Source of the DNA: Parus major
Taxonomy: Eukaryota > Chordata > Aves > Passeriformes > Paridae
Direction: 5' to 3'
NCBI RefSeq assembly: GCF_001522545.3
Contig: NC_031799.1
Coordinates: 38,836,475-38,900,474, forward strand
Length of the DNA stretch: 64,000 bases
The notes beneath the pieces are model-generated. The model was given only the letters and a program-made list of their open reading frames with translations, was not told the DNA's origin and ran no database searches. The position numbers and the translations under genes are program-made. Positions 11,641 through 23,594 of this stretch are shown piece by piece. Numbering within the stretch: position 1 is the first letter of the stretch; the number at the start of each line of letters is the position of its first letter.

Positions 11641-13446
11641 TCAAGAAATTTAAAGTGTTTCATCATTTCTAAAGTATTACTTTTTTTTTTAATCTGTGGT
11701 TTAGAGTGAGCCTACAGTGTCACTATATAAGAAGAGAAGGGAAGCATTGGTTAGGTTTTTCAGGAGTGGGCAGTGAACTTAAATCATCCTCTTCCTTAGA
11801 AAATATAGCTCTGGAAAACCAAAGATAGTGTTTTTCCCAAAAGGCAACAGCTATTAAACATTGTTCCCATCTGAAATGTTTGAGAATGTAAACAAAAATA
11901 ATTTTAAATCAGTAATTAATAAATCAACTTTGTTTTCTTTTGGTAATTATTTTGTATTAATCGTATTTCAGTCATAAGGGAAGGGGAAATCCTCTTACAG
12001 TATTTTCCCAGACAGAGTTCTACAGAGATCTATTTTCTGTAGCAGGGAACCATTATTTAGAAAAAGGTTTTAGCCCTAGAGTATTTATTGATTTCTTGAA
12101 AACCCTTAGGTGAGGCGCATCAGTTTCAGAAGTATTTTGTGACAAAATTTTTGATATTTTAAAACATATATGTATGAATTTATTTGCAGTTGCAATATTC
12201 CAAAAAGATAATTAATCCATTTATGATATCATTAAGATACAATTTCTCTGTAGTAAGTAATATGAATTGCTAAAGTTATCTATTTTAAAGCCACTAAAAT
12301 GAAAAGAGCTTGCCTGAGGGTAAAAATCTGTGTGATTTTAGTAATACCTAGTTATTAATCTATGTATGAGTGACTGATTTCTAAAAATTAATACAGGAGC
12401 CAATTGAAACTAGCTATGGTACATTATAAACATGTAGATAATGAGGAATGTTGTCTCAAATATTTGCATAATATTATGCTTTAGCAATTAATAGATTTGA
12501 TCAGATATTTTCTAAGTATTCTAACAGATCATTCAAATATTAATAAATATGTTTTATATACTTCAGCAACGGTATCTTTGGAACCAGATTTCTTTACATG
12601 GGGATGTTTTCATAATTTAAGAATAGTTCTGTTCATACTGGTGCTCTTTGATACTTGCTGATGAGGAACAGCAAATGTAATCCTTTTTTAATGTTAATTT
12701 AATTAAGTAATAATCTGTTGCTGACATGGAAGAAATCACCAAGGAAACCGGGCACTGTACTTCTTAGGCGACAGCAATGTAGTCTGAAATTATTCAATTT
12801 GTGCTGCTTTCTAAGTATTAATGATTAGTGGGGCAAGCCCTATTTTTACCCCACACCAAAGCCTAACTGAACCAAATTATATATCCAAGAAGAATGATGC
12901 ATCTGCCTTTTTATTATTTTATTAAAAATTATATTCTGAACCTTTTTTAATTTTCTTTCCCTCCTCCATCAGCCCTAGAGGAAGGTAAAAATTTTAAAAA
13001 TACTTCTCAAATACTATTTTGTAGTCCAGTAAATGACATGTCTGACTTTATTTTCCTAGGACTCAAGTGCTCTCTGGATGTGACTTCCTTCTTTTTTTTC
13101 CAACAAGACATCACAGATACTAGCTGAAGTAGTAAGTTCAAAGTACACTATAGTTGCAGTTGTTATGTTGAGAGAGCACCTTAAGAGTCAGGGAGGAAGG
13201 AGATGCCTGTGGTACTGTTACTGAATCTTTCTCCCTTTCTGACAACTGGCCAAAATGCCAGTCATGTTCCTGATTCATCCTGCCAGTTAATGAAGACTTT
13301 ACTTTCTTTCAGTATCTTTTACTGGGGAAGGCTGAATGGACCGTGGAAAGTTGCTAGGTTCAGGGGAATTTTTATTATCCGACTTTAATCTAGAGAAGCA
13401 AACTCAGAGCAAGGAAGAGTGCTCCCAAGGAAAATTTTAGACCAAG
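11641..13446. other. AT-rich DNA between CR1 copies
   Basis: No gene or transposon was recognised. It includes a short poly-T run near 11682-11691 and ordinary AT-rich sequence. An open frame at 13203-13388 has no recognisable domain. Confidence 0.55.
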
Positions 13447-13740
13447 TCACAGAATGGTTGAGGTAGAACCTTTGGATGTCATGTAGCCCAATCTGCTCTG
13501 CTGAAGCAGGTTTACCTATATCAGATTGCTAGGAATCAGATCCAGGTGGGTTTTGAAGATATCCATAGAAGAATCTGGGACCTCTCTGAACAACTTATTC
13601 CAGTGCTCTGTTAAATTCAAAGTAAGGAAGGTTTTCCTCATATTTAGATGGAGCTTCCTGTCTTTCAGTTTGTGATCATCTCTTTTTCTGTTGCTGGACA
13701 CTACTGAAAAATCTGGTTGCATCTTCTTGATACTCACCCT
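13447..13740 (-). mobile_element. CR1 fragment, 3' end
   Basis: This is the reverse complement of the last roughly 300 bases of a CR1 element. It starts at 'tcacagaatggttgagg', the complement of a CR1 3' end. The minus-strand translation contains 'KLHLNMRKTFLTLNLTEHW' followed by 'REVPDSSMDIFKTHLD', the decayed CR1 C-terminal motif. The 5' part is missing. Confidence 0.85.
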
Positions 13741-13769
13741 TGATTTTTATGTATGCATTAGAATACTAA

Positions 13770-15060
13770 AAACATAGAATGTTTGAGGTTGGCAAAGGCT
13801 TTTTATGATCCTGGAGCCAAATTACTAATGAAACACTATCAAAATGACCACTGAACCATGTCCCTATGCTCCACATCTACATGACTTTTTAACACCTCCA
13901 GGGATATTGTTTCCACTTCCATGGGAAGCCTATTGCAGTGCTTGACAATCATTTAGGTGAAGAAGTATTTCCTAATATGTGCTCCTGGTGCAACTTGAGG
14001 CCATTTCCTCTCATTCTGTCATTTTTTAGAGAACAGACTGGCCCCACCTGGCTACACCCTCCTCTCAGGTGGTTGTGGAGAGTGATAAGGTCTCCCCTGA
14101 CCCTCCTTTTCTCCAGGATAAACACCCCCACTTCCCTCAGCTGCTCCTCACAGGACTGCGCTCTAGACCCTTCACCAACTCCATTGCCCTTCTCTGGACT
14201 CACTCCAGCCCCTTAATGTTTTTCTTGCCATGAAGGTCCCAAAACTGAACAAGGGTTGAAAGTGTGGAATGAGCAGTGCCACATACAGAGGGACAATCAC
14301 TGCCCTGGTTCTGCTGGCTACTGTTTCCAATACAAGCCAGGATGCCATTGGCCTTTTAGGCCACCGACACAGCTGGCTCATGTTCAGACACTGTTGACCA
14401 GCACCTCCAGGTCCTTTTCTGGTGGGCAGCTTCTCAGAAACTGTCCTCAGCCTGCAACACTGCCTGAGGCTGTCGTGACACAAGGCCAGGACCCTGCACT
14501 TCACCTCATGGAACTTTGGCCCATTGGTCTATCTTGTCCACATCCTTTTGTAGAGCTTTTTTTTCTCCAGCAGACCAACACTCCCACCCAGTTTGGTGTC
14601 ATCTCCAGACTTACCGAGAGCGTACTTGATAAAGATATGAAGCAGAACTGGTCCCAGTACAAAGCTCTGGGAAACCCCACTAGTGACCAGCCACCAACTG
14701 CTTTCAGATCCTTTCACCACCACTTTCTCAGCTCTGCCATCCAGATTTTTACTTAGTGAATGGTTCAACTGTCCAAGCCATGAGTAGCCAGTATCTGCAG
14801 CACAATGCTGTAGAAAATGCTGTAAATGGTTTTACTAAAATTCATAAACAACATCCACAGCCCTTTCCTCATCCACCAAGTGCTTCAGCTTTTCATAGAA
14901 TGAGATCAGGTTGGTCAGGTTAGCCACAAACCGATGCTGGCTAGGTCTGATCCCCTGGCTGTTCTGCACATGCCACTAAAGATGATCTGTTCCATTACCT
15001 ACCCCAGCACAGAAGGCAGGCTGACAGGCCTGTAGGTCCCCAGATCTTTCTTCTGTGTGG
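13770..15060 (-). mobile_element. CR1 fragment with reverse transcriptase remnants
   Basis: A second minus-strand CR1 copy begins directly after the previous one, with its own 3' end near 13772 ('catagaatgtttgaggttgg'). C-terminal motifs are visible on the minus strand at about 13949-14203 ('LREVGVFILEKRRVRGDLI'). Decayed transcriptase at about 14529-14768 retains 'VLGPVL' and 'DDTKLGGSV', which includes the active-site double aspartate region. The region at 14900-15060 corresponds to earlier transcriptase sequence. Several frameshifts and stops make it non-functional. Because it has its own 3' end it is a separate insertion from 13447-13740. Confidence 0.87.
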
Positions 15061-15084
15061 ATCTCTGTCTAATAGCCCAGCCCC

Positions 15085-15235
15085 AAAGCTGTGTTAGTGC
15101 ATGGGGAAATTTCTTCACATGCCCATGATTCTACATTTGACTTCACTGAACTTTATTAGGTTCATTACGCTCTTGAGCATGTTCAGGTCTCAGTGAACGA
15201 CAGCACAGCTTTCTGGTGTATCAGTCCCCCACAGA
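15085..15235 (-). mobile_element. Short internal CR1 fragment
   Basis: The text 'gattctacatttgacttcac' near 15127 and 'agcacagctttctggtgtat' near 15202 match the CR1 section also present at about 14485-14640 in the neighbouring copy ('ccctgcacttcacctcatgg'). The same consensus region therefore occurs twice within 700 bases, in the same orientation. It is a separate remnant or a rearranged piece. Confidence 0.7.
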
Positions 15236-16779
15236 AGTAAGGAAGGTATGGAAAAGAAATATAATCAGGAATGAGCACCATAAGGCTCTGTATGATTCAT
15301 AGGCACTGTAAATCACACAGGTGTGATATGGCCATGGAATGGCAGTGGGTCACCATTGAGCCTCAGAGACCACAGTGGTTCCTTTAAGGGGCATGATTAA
15401 TGCATATTAGTAGTGTTATGCAGACAGGTTTTTTTTTTTTTATCTGTAGAACTTGTGATAAATATGCCATATTCAGTTTAATGGTCATAGAAATATGAGA
15501 TTTTCTTATTTGTCTTGTAGGATCAGAAGGACTTGTCATTCCAAATAGAGGCTTTTTTTTTTTTTGCTTTTTTTTTTAAGAGAGAATCAAGAAAATTTCT
15601 TGCCTTAGAATATGTATTTCCCTTGCTATGTGGCTACAATACAAATTGTAATGTTTATTTGCTTTAATGCATAGTTTTTCTGGTTGTTATTATTTTTTTT
15701 GCCATTTCCTTGAGGGGGAGGAATGGCTTTGTTGTATACATTGACAGCTTTTTGTCTCAAATGGATCGACAAATAAATTCACATCTTTTAAAAAAATGTT
15801 TTCAAGAGAGTAGATCCAAACTTCAGAATAGTAACAGAGCTGAATCCCTTGTTGGTTATAAACACTCCAAGCACAAGGTTGAATAGATAGCTCTGTTTCA
15901 GGTCAACTGGCTCCTGCTGCAGCCATTTACTGCTTCTTCCTCTAAGAGGGAGGCAGATTTTGCCTTGGATTTTTCCAGATGTAGCAGCTGTACTCTCTTC
16001 TCTGTTCCTTTTTGATTGTAGCAGCTAATTTCTATTTTCTTTGATTACCTTTCACTTTAAAGGATCTTGTAATGTTGCAGTTTAGATTCAGTGTTGCTCT
16101 CTGGAAAGAATTCAACAACCTTTAGGCTTTAAACTGTGATGAAAAACACCATTACTGAATGATTTAAAATCAATGAGGTCTACTGCAGAGCTTTAACTTG
16201 TGCAGTACAAACAACAGGTTATATAAGAAGTCTGTAATATCAACCTTTTCAATAAAGTAATGACTGGGAAATGTGTATCATTGAGGTAAATATAATCATT
16301 TGGTCAACCTATTTTAATTCAGGTACCCAAATAAGCACTTCTAGAGCTTTTAAAAACAGCAATTTTTTTCAGTGTTGGATGACTGTTATAAACTATAATT
16401 GGAAAGGAACATTTCCATTCCAAATCACCAATATGTAGCAAAAACTATTCCATATGTGTTTCTTTCAGATCTGTTGCATTTTTATTTCCACCAGTCAAAG
16501 GGAATTTTAGTAAAATGGCATGGTTATTATACTTTTGGGGTGACATCAAGGAGTAAAGTTGTAAAGGATTTTTGTTCTGTGCTGATCAGCAACACATTGA
16601 TCTGCAAACATAAGTCCAGAGGACATAAACAGTGGTAAGGGATCTAAATCTAGAAAACAAAAGGAAAGAATGAATTAAATGAAGATTTTAAGCTTGTAAC
16701 AGAAGCAATTGAAGAAAGCTCTGATAACAGCCTTAAAAATTATAAAAGCGTGCTTCTAAGGGATAATCAGTTCTCTGTG
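15236..16779. other. AT-rich DNA, no gene recognised
   Basis: Nothing recognisable apart from T-rich runs at about 15429-15441 and 15552-15579. An open frame at 16399-16638 shows no domain. Confidence 0.55.
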
Positions 16780-17035
16780 TCCAGTCTAGATAAGACAAGA
16801 AGTAATTGGTTTAACTTCCAGGAAGGGAGATTTAGGTTAGACGTTAGGAAAAATGTTCTAATAGAAAGGACTGCTAAGCATTGCAATAGTTTACCTGTGG
16901 ATGCTATTGAATGTTCATTGCAGGAGGCTGTCATGAATGATACTGGTATTTTGCCATCCTTGTTCTGTGCCAAGACCGCTGGCTAGATGACCTTTCAGGG
17001 TTCTTTTCTGTTCTTTGACTTTAATACTACAACAG
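16780..17035 (+). mobile_element. Old CR1-like 3' fragment
   Basis: The plus strand encodes a decayed CR1 C-terminal motif, 'GRFRLDVRKNVLIERTAKH', followed by 'NSLPVDAIECS', matching the usual 'RFRLD.RKNF...KHWN.LP' pattern. The DNA ends with 'ctagatgacctttcagggtt', the usual CR1 3' region. The 8-bp tail is not visible. Its high divergence suggests an old insertion. Confidence 0.75.
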
Positions 17036-18398
17036 ATATAAGCTTCTGACTGAGCTGAAGGAGTGTTTTAACAGAAAAAATCCTTATCATAATTAGAGTT
17101 TTCCTTGATCTAAAACTGCATCTTGAAGTGGAAGAAGGATTAGAGGAACAGAGCAGGAGTAAGAACCAAGTGACTGGACAGTATATCAGGTTAAAAGACT
17201 TTGTGGGTAAGCTAAGTGAGTTACAGGGTAGGGCAAAATGGCTAGGTGTATTACTAGGTGTGAAAGAAAATATCACATGCTTTTGGAGAAATTATATTTT
17301 TGTGAAAGTAGTGGATGGCTCCGAGAGGAGTTTAACACTACATTCACTTTGTGACTTTCAATTTAGAATAATGTAAACAGTATTAATGCAAATTTTCTTA
17401 AAGCTGGTTACTGCTAAGGAATTTACTTTAACATTTTACTCTCCTCTGTTTCATTATCAGTTATAAGATTGCTATGTTTCAAGGAAACAAAAGCTGAGGA
17501 GAGTGAGGCAGAATGCTTTCTGGAAAGACATTTATTCTGACAGTTTTGGTCATGAAGGGATTTGTTTATAACCAAATAAAATTCTCATGTTTTGAATCAT
17601 AGCTTTGCTGTATATCCGGATGAGTCTCTCCACACACTAACTACAAACCAACCTTCAGCGCTGTATCTGCTAATACTGCAGCAGCTCTAGCTTGTTCTGC
17701 TTCTCCAGGGCTTTGATGCTAACTCTCAAACTCTGCAAGCATTAACTAGTTTATGTCAACATTGTGCATAATCAGAGTTAAACCACTGCTGGGGGCTAGA
17801 ATTGCAGTAGAGTCAAACAGTATGCCATGTACCGCTATAATACTAACAGCTAGATTTCCTATCAGAGCTCTGCAGTAAGACCGTAGCTTATTTCAATTTT
17901 ATTATAAAACATTTCAGTTTTCTAGACTTCCAGCAGCAGGCATCATATGCATATATTTCGAAGTTAAATAGTTCCTGCTAGTTTTGTTTTCCTCAGCTGC
18001 ATAATGTATGGACATTAAGGAGGAAAAAGGAATGGAAAGGCAAATATCAACATTGTTATCTAAAGAGGTAAAATTACACAAGATTCAAACACACACTGAA
18101 TTCTTCAAGGAGTCCTAGTGTACTAGTGTTCTAGTGAGATGTATGGAAGCTGAGAAAGAGGGGACAGAAATTAGGAGTCAATAAAAATTTCTGTCTTTAG
18201 GCCTACTGTATGAGTGGCTAAATACCATGAGACTGACAAATACAGAAGTACAACCTCATGTAAGTTTCTCAGGACTTAGAAAACCCCTGTATTAGAACAA
18301 ATATTTAAGTATCTGTGTGTATTGAGTGGAATTTTATTTTTGTTGTGTGTTCCATAGTATGATTTTTCGGGGCTGTAAGGAGGGTGATCAATTTTCAT
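17036..18398. other. AT-rich DNA, no gene recognised
   Basis: No recognised exon, RNA or transposon. The open frame at 17128-17376 (82 codons) shows no known domain. Confidence 0.55.
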
Positions 18399-18512
18399 TC
18401 CCTCCCTCCCTCCCTCCCTCCCTCCCTCTCTTTCTCTGTGTCTCTCTTTTTTTTCTCTCTCCCTTGCTCTCTCTCTCTCTTTCTTTCTTTCTCTCTCTCT
18501 TGCTCTGTCTCT
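18399..18512. repeat. Pyrimidine-rich CCCT/CT microsatellite
   Basis: A clean CCCT run of about eight units (18399-18430) passes into a mixed CT and CTTT tract to about 18512. Nearly all bases on the plus strand are pyrimidines. The open frame across it codes only for Ser, Leu, Pro and Phe and is an artefact. Confidence 0.95.
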
Positions 18513-19596
18513 AAAAAGTTAAAACTACCCCTTTATGTTTCTTGAATGGCTCACATACTGCTATGTTGCTTCAAGAGTAAAACTCACTTTTTTTTGGTAC
18601 AAATTAACTAACCTGAGTTGCAACTGCTGTTACTTAATGTACTCTACACTGTCTTTCTAAACTGTCTTTTTAATTGAAAATCATAATGGAAAACAACAGG
18701 AAATGAAGGCTATGAAAATCTTATTTCTACATAAACCGAGATATAAGGAATTGAGAATAGTGTATTTAAATTTATAAGTCTTAAAAAGCAATTGAGAATG
18801 ATCTTTTTTTCCAATTCCCCCCAAAAAGGATCAAGAAAATTCTTTTTTCATTACTGCTGTTTTGTAAGTAAGTAGCACAAACAAAACTGTAAGAATTGTT
18901 TTAGTAAGCAGTGAAGATGACTGCAGACTCTGATGGAATAATAACATTGCAATTAATATAAGATTATACTTAAAATGTATTTCTACAAATTCTTTAAAAC
19001 CAAAAAATTAATCAGAATGCATTGTACAATCAGAATTAGTTATTTTCATTTTTCCATAAATATACATTATTTTTATTGCCTTCAATGGCGTTTATAATTA
19101 CCCTCCAGTCAGCTTCAGTGTTTATTTAACAGAACAGCTGTGATGTGTAGAACTAGTATTTTAAGTACCAAAAGACTTCCTTATTGATCAATTTTTCTTT
19201 CAGTAAAATGTTCTTCCTACATTTAGATTGAGTGGCTCTTAGAAGTTAGGTTTTGCATAAACTCTTGCCATGATTCAGGATAATAGAAGTACTGTAGCTT
19301 TTGAGTCTTCACTTATTAACACTGTTGCTTAGTGATATTTAGTGATATAAATGCTTAAGATATTTCTATTGAGACTTTTTGGTCCTCCAATTGCTGATCT
19401 TTTTTATTGCTTCTGCCTAATATTTGATGAAGAATGAGCTCAAGGTTGCTCAAACAAGACGAAAGAAGAAATCCAAAAATCTGTATCTCCTGATAGGTAG
19501 TAGCAATTTCCAGCTTTTCAGTGTTAGGCTTCCAGCACTTGAAAACCAGAGTATGCTAGAATGAGCAAGTGCTTCGTCTGTAGGACAGCTGCTTGA
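18513..19596. other. AT-rich DNA, no gene recognised
   Basis: Ordinary AT-rich sequence. I saw no repeat or coding signal worth naming. Confidence 0.5.
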
Positions 19597-20188
19597 GGAG
19601 TTACAAAATCACTAAGTCATGTTGGAAGGGGCCACAGTGGGACACGCAGTCCAACCCTCTGATTAAGCAGGGTCACCCTAGAGCACATTCCACAGCATTG
19701 CATCCAGATGGTTTTTCAGTATCTTCAGTAAGAGACACTCCAGCAACATCTCTGGGCAAACTGCACCAGTGCATAGTCACCTGTACAGTAAAGAAATCCT
19801 TCCTCATGCTCAGGTGGAACTTCTGTTCATCTGTTTGTGCCCATTGCCTCTTGTCCTATTTCTCAGCACCATCATCCAGAGCCTGGATCCATCCTCTTGA
19901 CATCTGCCCCTTCAGATCAGGACATCGATGAGGTCCCTTTGGTTGTCTCTTCTTAAGGCTGAACAGACCCAGCTCCCTCAGCCTTCCTTGTAAGACACAA
20001 GTTACTTTTTAATCATCTTTTTATTCCTCTATGGGGCTTGCTCCACAAGTTTCATGTCTCTCCTGTACTGTGAATCCCAGAATTCAACAGAGCACTCCAG
20101 CACCAGGGTTCTAAACCTGCTGGCAATACTTTTCCTAACTCATTCCAAGATACCATTTGCCTTCATGGCCACAAGGGCAAACTGCTGA
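19597..20188 (-). mobile_element. CR1 fragment, 3' part
   Basis: The reverse complement of a CR1 3' region, beginning at 'ttacaaaatcactaagtcat' and continuing through the typical 'aggctgaacagacccagctc' block near 19957, up to 'ggccacaagggcaaactgct' near 20167. The plus-strand open frame at 19593-19931 is antisense noise. The 5' part is missing. Confidence 0.87.
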
Positions 20189-20189
20189 C

Positions 20190-20268
20190 TGATGGACAGA
20201 CAATTGAGGGATTGGAGCAAGGAGTTCTCTAATGTCCCCTCAAAGCCAAACTACTTTATGATTCTATT
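20190..20268 (+). mobile_element. Short CR1 3' tail, opposite orientation
   Basis: The piece ends in 'gccaaactactttatgattc', a decayed CR1 3' end with one copy of the ATTCTATG-type tail. It lies head-to-head with the minus-strand CR1 just before it, so both 3' tails face outward. It is short and diverged, so the call is moderate. Confidence 0.6.
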
Positions 20269-21408
20269 TCTTTCCCAATGTCAACATAGTGAAAAGTTCA
20301 AATTTTATAATCACTTATTAGAAAAAAGTATAAATTACTTTTTAAAGCTGAAACAAATAATCAAATTTATTGGTTAATTAGGTTTATTAAGGTAATATCC
20401 AAATTTCGGTATAATTGAAAAAAGGAAAGAAAAGGAAGCTATAGTGTTGATTTTTTTATATTTCTTTCAAGAGCTCATATTGCTAACTGGGGTAGTGTCT
20501 GAACCTTCCACAAAGTCCCACACTTATATAACATGTATTCAATTGATCTACTGTGATTTATAGATTAAAGCATAGAAGAAAAATTGTGTAAGACTGAAAC
20601 CTAGGCCATAATTACCTGATTTAAAGTAAATGGATACTTTGTTCTGTGATTTGAGAGGTAATCTGAAATGAGTCAAACAAATAATTCTTGCAAATAAGGT
20701 TGTGTTTTAGTTTGAAGACCTGAAAGATACGATATACGATAATTTCCTTTGCTGAGATGAAATAATATAATTATGGATTCTGTTGGCCTTCGTGTCTCAT
20801 GAGAGCTAGCAATATACTTCTTCATGTGAAGAAACTTTTTTTTTTGTTTTACTCCTCAGCTGTAAATATAATACAGATGTTTTATATTAGCATGTAGTAT
20901 CCGGAGTCCATTTAATGCAATCATGGCTTGTATTACTGTTTCTTTATGCTTATAGCTAAGATTTTGGCTAAAATCTTAGTCAAAAACTTAATACAGGCAG
21001 CACTTCCCACAGTAATGATTGCTGCTTCTGTTTAACTCTTTTCTGGAAATAGATTCCCTGGCAAAGTGCAAACAATAGCTACAGCTGAATGCACCACCTT
21101 ACCACAATGGGGTTTTCTCGTCCCTCTATTTCTGTGGAATATATCAGAAATTTAATTCTAGTATGATCAAGAACTTGTATGTCTTGATTAATTTTCTTTA
21201 TAAACCATTATGCTGGTTTTGCATTAACTGATATTTGGTGAGGAGGGAAGAAGCCATCCACGGAAATGATTTTTCTAATAGAAGGTGCTAAGAGCTTCCT
21301 CTGTGCCTGGCAAAAACCAATAGCTGTGTAACTCTGAAAATGGACAACCTATTAAAGCATTTAGAAACTGTGCCTCTGTGAGATTAACATTTTAAAGATG
21401 GGCCAGCC
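20269..21408. other. AT-rich DNA with a small hairpin
   Basis: No gene recognised. Contains a perfect inverted repeat with 10-bp arms at 20956-20965 and 20970-20979 (loop ggct). Confidence 0.55.
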
Positions 21409-22040
21409 TGGTGTCCTGGGGTGACTTTATAATGCTTCTATCCCCAGTTGCTTTGTTTATGTTACATATTAAATTCTGCACCTTTAAGACTGGCTCTGAG
21501 AGTGAAGGGGGGGAAAGAAGAAGCGCACAGTTTGTGTCCAGAAATGGCACTCACTCCCCTGCATCCTGCTCCTGAACTGTGCTGTCTGCAGCACGGACAG
21601 ACAGTGGGACTGAGCTCTCCTTTGCTGTTAGTTTTTAGCAAGTTGAGGCAGAGAAGTTCCCCTGATAGTTTTTTTCCCTTTTTCCTTGGATCTGTTCAAA
21701 CTTGCTCTAGACTAAAAACCCAGACAAGCCCCAGGAGCCCACACCTGTGGCCCACCAGGGCCTGGGCCTTGGCACTTTCCAGCAGTGGAGGGACTGATAA
21801 GAGACTGAGAGAGCAGAGCTACACCATATGAAAAGGACTTTCATGGATTTGCCATCTCATTGAACAGCAAGAGGTTTTATTGTTTAATATTATTCAATTC
21901 TTGTTAAATAAAGTTTTTTTCCACTTTTCTCCAAGGAAATATTTTCCTGAACCAGCTGGGGGAGAGGCCGCTTGAATTTGCTTTCTGGAGTGTCCCGATT
22001 TGGAGACTCTCTCCCAGATTTGCCCAAAACCAGGACACCC
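21409..22040 (+). mobile_element. ERVK-like LTR
   Basis: About 630 bases bounded by inverted terminal sequences: TGTCCTGG at 21412-21419 and its exact complement CCAGGACA at 22030-22037, with flanking bases also partly complementary. The interior starts 'ggtgactttataatgcttct', which I recognise as a passerine endogenous retrovirus LTR. It carries a polyadenylation signal AATAAA near 21906. No matching short duplication flanks it, so it is not a clean solo LTR. Family assignment to an ERVK-like group is from recognition only. Confidence 0.7.
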
Positions 22041-22640
22041 AGGAAATCTCTCTCTTGGCTTACAGCCTTGAACAAGTAACTGGGAGCCGGCCCCTTCCTG
22101 GCCCGCACAGCTGGGCCGGGGCTTTGCCGCGGTACTGAATCGTTCTCGGGAAGCCCTCAGGATCCCCTTCTGGCAGGGCAGTCAGGGCCCGGTCATGGGG
22201 GCCGAGCCCTTTTCGGGAGCCCTCCTGAGCACCGCCCCGGCGGGTGTTTTGGGGCCCTTCCCAGCACGGCCGTGCCCCGTCCTTTCCCAGTAGCACCACC
22301 AGGGCCGTGAGGCTAGGGTTATACCAGCGCTGGGAGCAACCAGGAGCAGGGACCAGGCCAAGGTCGTGGCTGCCTTAGCATGAACTTTGTTTATTTAGTC
22401 ACTTTGAGCCAGCCATACTGCGGATATAAGGACAAAACCAGCAGCAGGAGCTTTTCTTGTTTCCAGCACTCCACATGAAGAAAAGCTCTGAGTGGAGCCA
22501 GCAGCCAGCACGGCTCGCACGGTGTCAGCAAAGACCCCATGAGCAGTGAGAGGCATGGGGAGCGATCCCCCCAGTGCACAGCCTGGATGAGAGCAACCTT
22601 TCAGCGCTGCAGAGCTCTGTAAAAACTGTGTCAGTTTTTA
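22041..22640. other. GC- and CpG-rich patch with TATA-like box
   Basis: About 22080-22320 is by far the most GC- and CpG-rich part of the window apart from the CR1 copy. It is followed by a TATA-like 'atataag' at 22424-22430. Lying between two LTRs, it is probably the promoter part of another LTR or a remnant of proviral interior. I could not assign it to a family. A minus-strand open frame (22060-22299) is Pro/Gly/Arg-rich with no domain. A bird CpG-island promoter is less likely because no first exon is visible. Confidence 0.4.
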
Positions 22641-23594
22641 TAGAATTATAAAGTTTAAAGTTATAAAATTGGAGAAGAAATGAACTTGCAAGCACCAATT
22701 CTCTCCTGAGTCAGGAAAATGAAAGGGTGAAGACACGTAAGGAAAACGAAATGGGACACTGAGGTCAGTAGAGAAGGAGTCAAATTCTAGTTAGGAGCAG
22801 GTTGAGGAGATGCCTTGGTCTTGGGCTGAAATTCTCTTTGTAAGGCTATGGTGAAGATACGTTTTTCATATATCAGGCTTTGTTTCTTTCTCCCTGTAAC
22901 TCATGTAGCACATGAGGGGATGCAGTATTCACCCACAGCCTATGAGAAAAGGGCACTTGTGCTGGAGTGTATTGATGCTGAAAAGCTGTAATCTAATGAC
23001 AATCTTGAGCAGAAAGAGAGATGATAAACTTTACCCCAGGGATAGAAGAAGATAACCCTCTGTTCCTGGAGATAAAAGAAGACAACTTTTGGGATTTTAT
23101 GCTAGAACAGCTCATTTTTAAAATACCCCCCCATGAGTTGATACGGACTATGAAAGCAGCTTTGGGAAAGCTGCAAGGCATGGGAGGGACTTTCACACTG
23201 CAAACAGATTTTCCTTTCCTGGGTGGCTGATTCTCTGTGACATTAAGCCACCAGAGAACGGTTTCTTGTGGCGAAGTCTTCATGACATGGCGAGAGAAAA
23301 TCCTCTCCCTACAAGAACAGATGAAAGATTAGTGTACAGGTGGTTACTGATTGAAAATCTCAGGTTTTGTCTCTGTGTTGTCAGATGGAAAGAAAAGAAG
23401 TTGTGAGGAGAAGTATTCTGAAGGTTTTATTCCGATCCTTATTATTCTTTTAGTTCTGTTAATAAAGTTTTCTTTATACGTTTTAAGTTTTGAGTCTGCT
23501 TTGCCTTCCTTCTAATTCATATCTCGCAGCAGGAAATGAGTAAATAATTCTAGTAAGTGCACTGGTGATTTTAGCCAGCACTAAACCCATTACA
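22641..23594 (+). mobile_element. ERVL-like LTR
   Basis: Recognised by the blocks 'atagaagaagataaccctct' near 23042, 'aagccaccagagaacggttt' near 23245, 'ttttagttctgttaataaag' near 23450 and the terminus 'gccagcactaaacccattac' ending at about 23594. AATAAA lies near 23461. This matches a passerine LTR family with the same order of blocks. The left end is unclear. It could lie further upstream and include the TATA-like box at 22424. The short open frames at 22993-23283 (both strands) lie inside it and are not genes. Confidence 0.7.

Noticed and set aside
19597..20268. Single CR1 insertion inverted by twin priming
   Set aside because: Both halves carry a 3' tail. Twin priming leaves only one tail.
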